Notes under the pieces: generated by a model
What the model saw: the letters and a program-made list of their open reading frames with translations, nothing else
Told to the model about the DNA's origin: nothing
Database searches by the model: none
From: Bacillota bacterium
GTDB taxonomy: Bacteria > Bacillota > Clostridia > Acetivibrionales > DTU013
Direction: 5' to 3'
NCBI GenBank assembly: GCA_023435925.1
Contig: JAEZLF010000066.1
Coordinates: 1-11,581, forward strand
Length of the DNA: 11,581 nt
Position numbers and translations under genes: made by a program
Shown here: positions 7,534 through 11,581 of the stretch, one piece after another
How the letters are laid out: each line of letters opens with the position of its first letter
How positions within the stretch are numbered: the stretch's first letter is position 1

Positions 7534-7770
7534 CTAAAAACCTTGATGCTGTTCTTCTTCTTTCTCAATAGACACGTCAGGGTATCTGTCTATTTCAGGC
7601 TTTCCCCTTAGGTCATCATACATTCTGCCAATCACCTCGTACTGTTCAAACCTTCGATTGGCGTCATCAAGAAGAAAATCATCCAGATCCGCTACGCTGG
7701 TGATTTTAACTGGGTAATCGGTATCTTCAAGCAGTTCATTAATCGTATCATATACCTGTTTCTCATCCAT
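7534..7770 (-). CDS. Small acidic protein of unknown function
   Basis: 78 residues from ATG 7770 (or 80 from ATG 7776), not assigned to a family. It is strongly acidic, with about a third Asp and Glu, begins MDEKQVYDTINELL and ends IEKEEEQHQGF. It has no cysteine, signal peptide or membrane segment and looks like a small soluble helical protein. GAGG of GTGAGGA lies 8 nt before ATG 7770, which favours that start. It follows the TGA of the catalase remnant in the same frame by 4 to 10 nt and probably shares its transcript. It could be a real partner gene of the lost catalase or an unrelated gene joined to it by a deletion. Codon usage looks like that of its neighbours. Confidence 0.6.
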   Translation of the reverse strand: MDEKQVYDTINELLEDTDYPVKITSVADLDDFLLDDANRRFEQYEVIGRMYDDLRGKPEIDRYPDVSIEKEEEQHQGF

Positions 7771-7779
7771 ATTCATTCC

Positions 7780-7911
7780 TCACTCATCATTAATGCTGCA
7801 TCTGATTTCTCCATGTGGACCTCCTAATTGTTCCTGCAGCATGGCGGCGTAATTTGGATTCGGAGTATCTACCTTCACTTCATGTAATAATTGCTTTTCA
7901 TGTTTAAACAT
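7780..7911 (-). pseudogene. N-terminal remnant of a manganese catalase / CotJC-like protein
   Basis: A 43-codon open frame beginning MFKHEKQLLHEVKVDTPNPN, continuing to QEQLGGPHGE and ending CSINDE before TGA. This matches, from memory, the N terminus of Mn-containing catalases and the spore-coat relative CotJC (the pattern K-x-L-x-x-x-V-K-V...P-N-P...Q-x-G-G...G-E). Those proteins are roughly 190-300 residues and bind their di-manganese site with Glu and His residues that lie mostly beyond this point, so the product cannot be a catalase. AAGGAGA around 7918-7924 gives a good start at 7911. The upstream signals look intact, and the break seems to be a deletion that removed the rest of the gene after about residue 41. 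Confidence 0.65.
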
Positions 7912-8039
7912 AATCTTTCTCCTTTATTTTTAAATAATAAAATGTGAATAATTTTAGTATGCTATCATCTATAAGGAATAATCCTGTAAAAATATTCATA
8001 ATATATTCTGGTTCATATTAAAGGATTTGATGAATTTTT

Positions 8040-8717
8040 ATGAAAAAAAATCTTTTCGCCATAATCTTCTGGGGTGCCTTATGGGGACTAGAAGAAGCAA
8101 CGCTTGGACATTTGTTACATATCACCACGTTTAATATTGGATGGTTTCTCTGGTTCCCTTTAGCGTATTTTTTTATGAGCATGGTTTATAGGCAAACAGG
8201 AAAGCTGGATTCAATACTTTTCACTTCTATAATTGCAGCCGCAATAAAGCTTGTTGACCTTTTCATGACAGCAAACTTAGTAATAATTATTTGTCCCGCA
8301 CTGTCAATTATTCTAGAAGGCATTTCATTATTCACTATTTTTGAAATAACCGGCAGCAAAAAGCTAATGAAAAAACACAAATTAATTGAATTAACGTCCA
8401 TAAGCCTGGTATGGAGAGTTTTATATCTATTGAGTCTACTTTTTATTCCCACATGGATAATAGCCTCATATACTTACAAAAGCATATCCTCGATACTTAA
8501 ATTTCTATTAACTGAAGGACTTATTAATAGCTTGTTTATCTACGGAGTCATAATGCTTGCAAAAAAAATAAATGAAATAAATGAGAAAAACCTTACATAC
8601 TTTAAGAAGCTTACAGACAAAATAATACAATCAGAACTAATGAAAGAATTGTGCTTTAAGCCGGTTGCCTCCTTGAGCTTACTGGCTCTCGCACTGATAA
8701 TTCAATGGGTGCTATAA
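8040..8717 (+). CDS. Conserved-looking multi-pass membrane protein of unknown function
   Basis: 225 residues with about seven hydrophobic segments (near 6-25, 32-50, 58-78, 79-100, 120-147, 155-177 and 207-224) and a charged loop rich in Lys, Asn and Glu at about 178-205. The first segment carries a notable GALWGLEEATLGHLLH with two adjacent Glu and a His in or next to the membrane. I do not recognise the family. The start is uncertain: ATG 8040 fits the hydrophobic N terminus, but AAGGA (8021-8025) is 14 nt away. A nearer ATG at 8030 is in the wrong frame. Its stop is 4 nt before the MocA-like gene, so it is the first gene of an apparent three-gene unit tied to molybdenum-cofactor maturation. 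A role in transport or membrane anchoring for that system is possible but is inference. Confidence 0.8.
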   Translation: MKKNLFAIIFWGALWGLEEATLGHLLHITTFNIGWFLWFPLAYFFMSMVYRQTGKLDSILFTSIIAAAIKLVDLFMTANLVIIICPALSIILEGISLFTIFEITGSKKLMKKHKLIELTSISLVWRVLYLLSLLFIPTWIIASYTYKSISSILKFLLTEGLINSLFIYGVIMLAKKINEINEKNLTYFKKLTDKIIQSELMKELCFKPVASLSLLALALIIQWVL

Positions 8718-8721
8718 TTAC

Positions 8722-9303
8722 ATGATTATAGAAGGTATTATTTTGGCTGCCGGCTTTTCATCAAGAGCAGGCACATATAAACTGACATTGGAGCTAAATG
8801 GTAAAACTGTTATAGAGCGATGTATTGAAGGAATGTATGATGCCTGTTCAAAAATTATAGTCATTGGCGGCTACAATATTGATAAGCTTGCTCCGGTTTT
8901 GGACAAGTACTCCAAAGTCAAATTAGTGTATAACGAAAACTATCAATTAGGCATGTTCAGCTCTGTCATAAAGGGATTTAGGCATACTGAGGGTGACAGG
9001 GTCTTCATGATTCCTGGCGATTACCCTCTGGTCAGTCATGATGTATATGAAAGCATTGCTAAAGTCAATGCAGACATTGTTGTCCCAACTTATGAAGGTA
9101 CAAAAGGACATCCTGTTTTCATGAATAGAAAAATGATAAACCTGCTGCTCGCTGCAACAGGTTTCAGCAGTTTAAGGGAATTCATATCTGAGCAGGGATT
9201 TACAACTATGGAAGTTGATTACCCAGGGATTCTAATGGATATTGATACCTCAGAAGATTACGTCCATGCGCAAAATTATTTTAAACGCTTAATGGTAAGG
9301 TGA
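8722..9303 (+). CDS. MocA/MobA-like nucleotidyltransferase (molybdenum cofactor cytidylyltransferase type)
   Basis: Cytosolic enzyme that would attach a nucleotide, usually CMP, to the molybdopterin cofactor used by XDH-family enzymes. 193 residues, normal for MocA. It has the NTP_transf_3 signature LAAGFSSRAGTYK (8-20, the triphosphate-binding loop with Arg15 and Lys20), LGMFSSV (76-82), the metal-binding PGDYPL (98-103), KGHPVF (128-133) and DIDTSEDY (173-180), the usual closing motif. It begins 4 nt after the membrane protein and ends 3 nt before the NTPase, so the three are probably one transcript. The molybdenum hydroxylase operon 1.2 kb away is the obvious client. CTP versus GTP use cannot be decided by eye. 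MocA is preferred because of that client. Confidence 0.85.
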   Translation: MIIEGIILAAGFSSRAGTYKLTLELNGKTVIERCIEGMYDACSKIIVIGGYNIDKLAPVLDKYSKVKLVYNENYQLGMFSSVIKGFRHTEGDRVFMIPGDYPLVSHDVYESIAKVNADIVVPTYEGTKGHPVFMNRKMINLLLAATGFSSLREFISEQGFTTMEVDYPGILMDIDTSEDYVHAQNYFKRLMVR

Positions 9304-9306
9304 TAT

Positions 9307-9840
9307 ATGCTTCACATAATAACCGGAAATATAAACAGTGGTAAAACTACAAAGCTTTTATCATTATATAATGAATTAAAAACCGGAGACGGATTTATTC
9401 TGCCCAAAATATTTATTGAGGGTAACTATGCCGGCCAACAAATTGTCAGGCTGTCCACCGGTGTAAGCTTACCTTTTTCATTCAAAAGAGATTATATTCC
9501 CGTATGTTGGGATGAGAAATATCGTCTGGATGTCTACAGTTTTTCACATAAAGGCTTCGAATTTGCTTCCGAAACAATAAAGCATATAGTTTCTAACAAC
9601 ATCTCCCCCATATTTATTGATGAAATAGGACCTCTTGAACTGGAAGAAAAGGGCTTCTTTCAATTGCTGTCGCAATTATTGCGTAGAGACTATACCATGT
9701 ACATATCAGTGAGGGGATTTCTTCTGGAAAATGTAATAAGCAAATTCGAAATCAAACAATATGAAATTATAAGAGTCCAGGAAACATCTACTCATTGTTT
9801 CTTAGATACTAACACTCCCATTCAGCGTATAAAACAGTAA
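9307..9840 (+). CDS. P-loop NTPase of the THEP1/NTPase_1 type
   Basis: 177-residue soluble nucleoside triphosphatase. Walker A is GNINSGKT (7-14), with Lys13 and Thr14 contacting phosphate. Walker B is PIFIDEIGPLEL (101-112) with Asp105 and Glu106, the DEIGPLEL form typical of THEP1-like enzymes. AAGGTGAT lies just before the ATG, spanning the stop of the MocA-like gene. Family members hydrolyse several NTPs in vitro with poorly defined physiological roles. Similar NTPases occur beside molybdenum hydroxylase and MocA genes, so a part in cofactor or substrate maturation is plausible inference. It is the last plus-strand gene of the unit. I find no strong terminator in the 75 nt before the convergent DUF421 gene. 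Confidence 0.8.
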   Translation: MLHIITGNINSGKTTKLLSLYNELKTGDGFILPKIFIEGNYAGQQIVRLSTGVSLPFSFKRDYIPVCWDEKYRLDVYSFSHKGFEFASETIKHIVSNNISPIFIDEIGPLELEEKGFFQLLSQLLRRDYTMYISVRGFLLENVISKFEIKQYEIIRVQETSTHCFLDTNTPIQRIKQ

Positions 9841-9915
9841 AATTGAACAAAAATACTATCAGGTATCGAAACATTTTTAAGTCTTGGCTTTCAAATCATA
9901 TTATGATAATTGCTT

Positions 9916-10635
9916 CTATTCAATCCCATACTGTCCAGGCTTCTCCTTACCTTTAAGCCCTTTAGAGATGTACAGATTCCCTGAAGTATCCAAAGCAGCA
10001 AAAAATACTTCATTAATATTTTGTATTCCTTTGCTGCTTAATTGATTCATTAGCCATTGCTCATCCAAATTTACAGCCTTCAAGTTTTCATACATAATAT
10101 TGCCGTCAATAATAATATCCCTAGTCAACCCTTTATATGAAGTTGGTATATTTAAATCTGAAGGTGTTATTGGTTGCTTTTGCGATTTTGGAAGGACAGA
10201 TAGTTTACCATCGGTTTCCATAATGGCAAATTCAACATCAGCAATATTGAAAACATTTTTCTCTCTCAATAATGCATTTAATGAATCTATAGTTGTTCGT
10301 GTACGCTGCATATTATCCTTGACAATTTCACCATTTTTGATCATTGTAGCTGGTTCTGAGTTTACAAGTTTTCTGAATCCGAAGCTTTTTATGTGCAAAT
10401 ATCCGGTGATAATCGCCAGTACTGCGAATGAAATCATTACAGTAGCAGCTGATGATGAACTGGTATTAGCTCCCATACCTATACTTGCAGCTAAGGTTCC
10501 TAAAGTGATAGCCACAGCAAAATCAAAAAATGTCATTTGTGATATCACTTTTCTGCCCATCAGTCTGGTTATTACCATAAGGAGAAAGTAGGCCATTATT
10601 GCACGCAATATTATATTAAAAAAGTTTTGAAACAC
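9916..10635 (-). CDS. YetF/YrbG-like DUF421 membrane protein
   Basis: 239 residues, typical of the DUF421 family of Firmicutes (Bacillus YetF, YkjA, YdfS), whose biochemical role is not settled. Three N-terminal membrane segments (about 5-25, 33-55, 63-82) include the family-typical RLMGRKVISQMTFFDFAVAITLGTLA. The soluble part follows with IKNGEIVKDNMQRTRTTIDSLNALLREKNVFNIADVEFAIMETDGKLSV split over about 110-158, and a second repeat-like section ends GIQNINEVFFAALDTSGNLYI. The start is GTG 10635, with a GGGGAGGA ribosome binding site at 10641-10648. It is convergent with the NTPase gene and not obviously linked to molybdenum metabolism. B. subtilis relatives are often expressed in sporulation or stress, which is family knowledge only. 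Confidence 0.9.
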   Translation of the reverse strand: MFQNFFNIILRAIMAYFLLMVITRLMGRKVISQMTFFDFAVAITLGTLAASIGMGANTSSSSAATVMISFAVLAIITGYLHIKSFGFRKLVNSEPATMIKNGEIVKDNMQRTRTTIDSLNALLREKNVFNIADVEFAIMETDGKLSVLPKSQKQPITPSDLNIPTSYKGLTRDIIIDGNIMYENLKAVNLDEQWLMNQLSSKGIQNINEVFFAALDTSGNLYISKGLKGKEKPGQYGIE

Positions 10636-10668
10636 AATTATCCTCCCCGATCATTAATTCTCTGTTTT

Positions 10669-10674
10669 ATTATA
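10669..10674 (-). promoter_or_regulatory. Candidate -10 box for the DUF421 gene
   Basis: A perfect TATAAT on the minus strand, 34 nt before the GTG start, with the ribosome binding site between. The bases 16-18 nt upstream (around 10691-10698) give no good -35, so it would be a weak or activated promoter. Confidence 0.4.
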
Positions 10675-10892
10675 AATCCTCAGCTTACTTTCCTATCTGC
10701 TCCCAATGATTATCTATCAAAGTTCAGAGAGCGCACCAGCTTTATCTTTTGCCAGGGCATGGCCTTTAAGGCGGGCTAATCCATCATCACCATTTTCATC
10801 AGCGGGCCAATAGCTTAATTATTAGCTATCTATTCTTTTTTATTCTTTTAGCTTATAGTTTTTTAAGTAAATATAGTCCAAGTCTAAATAGC
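10675..10892. other. Gene-poor stretch with a possible coding remnant on the minus strand
   Basis: The minus-strand frame at 10717-10809 reads 30 residues before TGA and looks protein-like (WPADENGDDG, later GHALAKDKAGALSEL). Its base composition is richer in G and C than the flanks. There is no start codon with a ribosome binding site, and a stop lies seven codons further upstream. I cannot name a family. ATAGCT and AGCTAT at 10810-10829 form a short stem followed by a T-rich run. This may be debris of an insertion next to the repeat element. Confidence 0.2.
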
Positions 10893-11215
10893 TGAATATA
10901 CCGGTGCAGCGGAGCCGCAGTTCCGGTGCGGTGTGAGCCACCTGCCCGGTCAGTAAAACCAAGTAGCGTTTATGCCGCGAAAGTCTCTTGACAATGAGAA
11001 GGCATGTTAGGCTATACTGCCAGGCATCAACCATTCTCCAAAGCCCTGCTCCCTTGTTCAGCATGGGTGGTGCCCTTGATGCCAGATAACATGCCCATGG
11101 AGACTCATTGTCAAGAGAACCGTGGAACATATGTGGAATATTGGCTTATTATTCCGGAATAGTGGCTCATCCAAGCCCGGTTCAAAGGGTGGCTCAAAGT
11201 GACTAAGATTATTCA
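10893..11215. mobile_element. Non-autonomous element or relic with IS21-like inverted multi-repeat ends
   Basis: Both ends carry tandem units of a GTGGCTCA-type repeat facing each other. On the left (minus strand) they are GTGGCTCA (10934-10941) and a diverged GCGGCTCC (about 10911-10918), each followed by CACCGG (CCGGTGC at 10901-10907 and 10923-10929). On the right (plus strand) GTGGCTCA occurs at 11162-11169 and 11189-11196 with CCGG between. Such repeated terminal units of about 20-30 bp are a hallmark of IS21-family ends. Limits of TGAATA (10893) and TATTCA (11210-11215) would give the TG...CA ends of that family, with flanks ATAGC and ATCGC as a possible decayed 5-bp target duplication. 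No transposase is encoded. The extent is approximate and the family assignment is from memory. Confidence 0.4.
10984..11118. repeat. Long imperfect inverted repeat in the middle of the element
   Basis: Arms read inward in three matched blocks: TCTCTTGACAATGAG (10984-10998) with its exact complement at 11104-11118, GGCATGTTA (11001-11009) with 11087-11095, and GGCATCAA (11023-11030) with 11076-11083. The centre is at 11051, the same as the centre of the outer TGAGCCAC/GTGGCTCA pair (10934-10941 and 11162-11169). The region between the inner arms and outer repeats also shows weaker matched positions (CCGG and CCAA at equal distances), so the whole element is one diverged palindrome. Confidence 0.75.
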
Positions 11216-11412
11216 ATCGCGTTTCTTTCTTAGGGAATAGCCTCGAAAATACAATACCAGAATACGGATATACCGTGCATATATAATGCAGCATATGCTC
11301 CCAACAAATCTTTAGCCTGATGCGTTTAGCCATAGTACTATACACTTTATCGGTCAACTGCAGTCATATTTGTCATTCTTTTCTCAAGTACAGGTATTAT
11401 CTACAAAAACCT
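11216..11412. other. Non-coding stretch before the AraC-type gene
   Basis: About 200 AT-rich nt with no supported gene. The open frames crossing it on the minus strand lack ribosome binding sites and run through the repeat element. I see no clear terminator for the AraC-type gene that ends at 11413. Confidence 0.4.
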
Positions 11413-11581
11413 CTACATTGATTTAGCTTGTTCTCTACATACATTTCGATAGGTAGTTGGCGATATTCCTCTTTTTGATGTAAATTGCTTAATAAAATAT
11501 GTGTCATATTCAAATCCTGTAGACCGAGCAATCTCATTTAAGCTCATATCAGTATGAATGAGCAGTTCGCCAGCGATTTGC
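11413..11581 (-). CDS. AraC-family transcriptional regulator, C-terminal DNA-binding part only
   Basis: The minus-strand frame is open from the right edge to TAG at 11413-11415, giving the last 55 residues. They form the second helix-turn-helix of an AraC domain: IAGELLIHTDMSLNEIARST, then GFEYDTYFIKQFTSKRGISP and TTYR. This matches the AraC signature (A-x-x-L-L...S-I-x-E-I-A-x-x-x-G-F...Y-F-x-x-x-F-K-x-x-x-G-x-x-P-x-x-Y-R). Family members bind DNA and usually activate metabolic or stress genes. The N-terminal effector or response-regulator domain lies outside the window, so the signal and target are unknown. The end of the protein at QAKSM is a normal position for this family. Confidence 0.9.
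   Translation of the reverse strand, partial: QIAGELLIHTDMSLNEIARSTGFEYDTYFIKQFTSKRGISPTTYRNVCREQAKSM

Noticed and set aside
10840..11357. Two minus-strand open frames of 96 and 99 codons
   Set aside because: They run through the inverted repeat element, overlap each other, lack ribosome binding sites and have no family features.
1..11581. CRISPR array, tRNA or rRNA genes
   Set aside because: No regularly spaced direct repeats, and no tRNA cloverleaf or rRNA-like sequence was noticed on either strand.

Overview
The window is AT-rich, with strong AGGAGG-type ribosome binding sites, compactly overlapping genes and several families common in anaerobic Firmicutes: a clustered molybdenum hydroxylase, a SorC-regulated sugar-binding lipoprotein, an ArAE_1 exporter, a YetF/DUF421 protein and a CotJC/Mn-catalase relic. 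An anaerobic, probably spore-forming clostridial bacterium is the best guess. This rests on family content and base composition, not on any marker gene.

Layout. (1) Bases 1-1893, minus strand: a SorC/DeoR-type regulator with its own promoter and operators, followed 30 nt later by a sugar ABC-transporter substrate-binding lipoprotein that runs off the left edge. (2) 1894-2233: no gene seen. (3) 2249-3723, plus strand: a cysteine-rich four-helix copper-binding protein gene with an in-frame TAA at codon 15, a terminator-like hairpin overlapping a perfect 12-bp inverted repeat, then an aromatic acid exporter whose best-placed start is an ACG. (4) 3843-7478, plus strand: a three-gene xanthine-dehydrogenase-type molybdenum hydroxylase operon in the order Mo subunit, FAD subunit, 2Fe-2S subunit. 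The genes overlap by 4 nt and 1 nt once a 1-nt frameshift near the 3' end of the Mo subunit is recognised. It ends in a hairpin that can serve both strands. (5) 7534-7911, minus strand: a 43-residue remnant of a manganese catalase and a small acidic protein of unknown function. (6) 8040-9840, plus strand: an unknown membrane protein, a MocA-like nucleotidyltransferase and a THEP1-like NTPase, closely packed and plausibly accessory to the molybdenum hydroxylase. (7) 9916-10635, minus strand: a YetF-like DUF421 membrane protein. (8) 10675-11412: no intact gene, but a roughly 320-bp element with inverted multi-repeat ends resembling IS21-family ends and a long internal dyad. (9) 11413-11581, minus strand: the C-terminal DNA-binding part of an AraC-family regulator, cut by the right edge.

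The genes in blocks 4 and 6 probably form one functional unit: an enzyme that hydroxylates an unidentified, perhaps N-heterocyclic, substrate, plus proteins that mature its cofactor. The exporter in block 3 may move an aromatic substrate or product, which is inference from position only. The most striking property is the density of lesions between 2.2 and 7.9 kb: a nonsense codon, a lost ATG, a frameshift that removes the catalytic glutamate, and a truncated catalase. This is either real gene decay or a low-quality assembly, and read-level data are needed to tell which.
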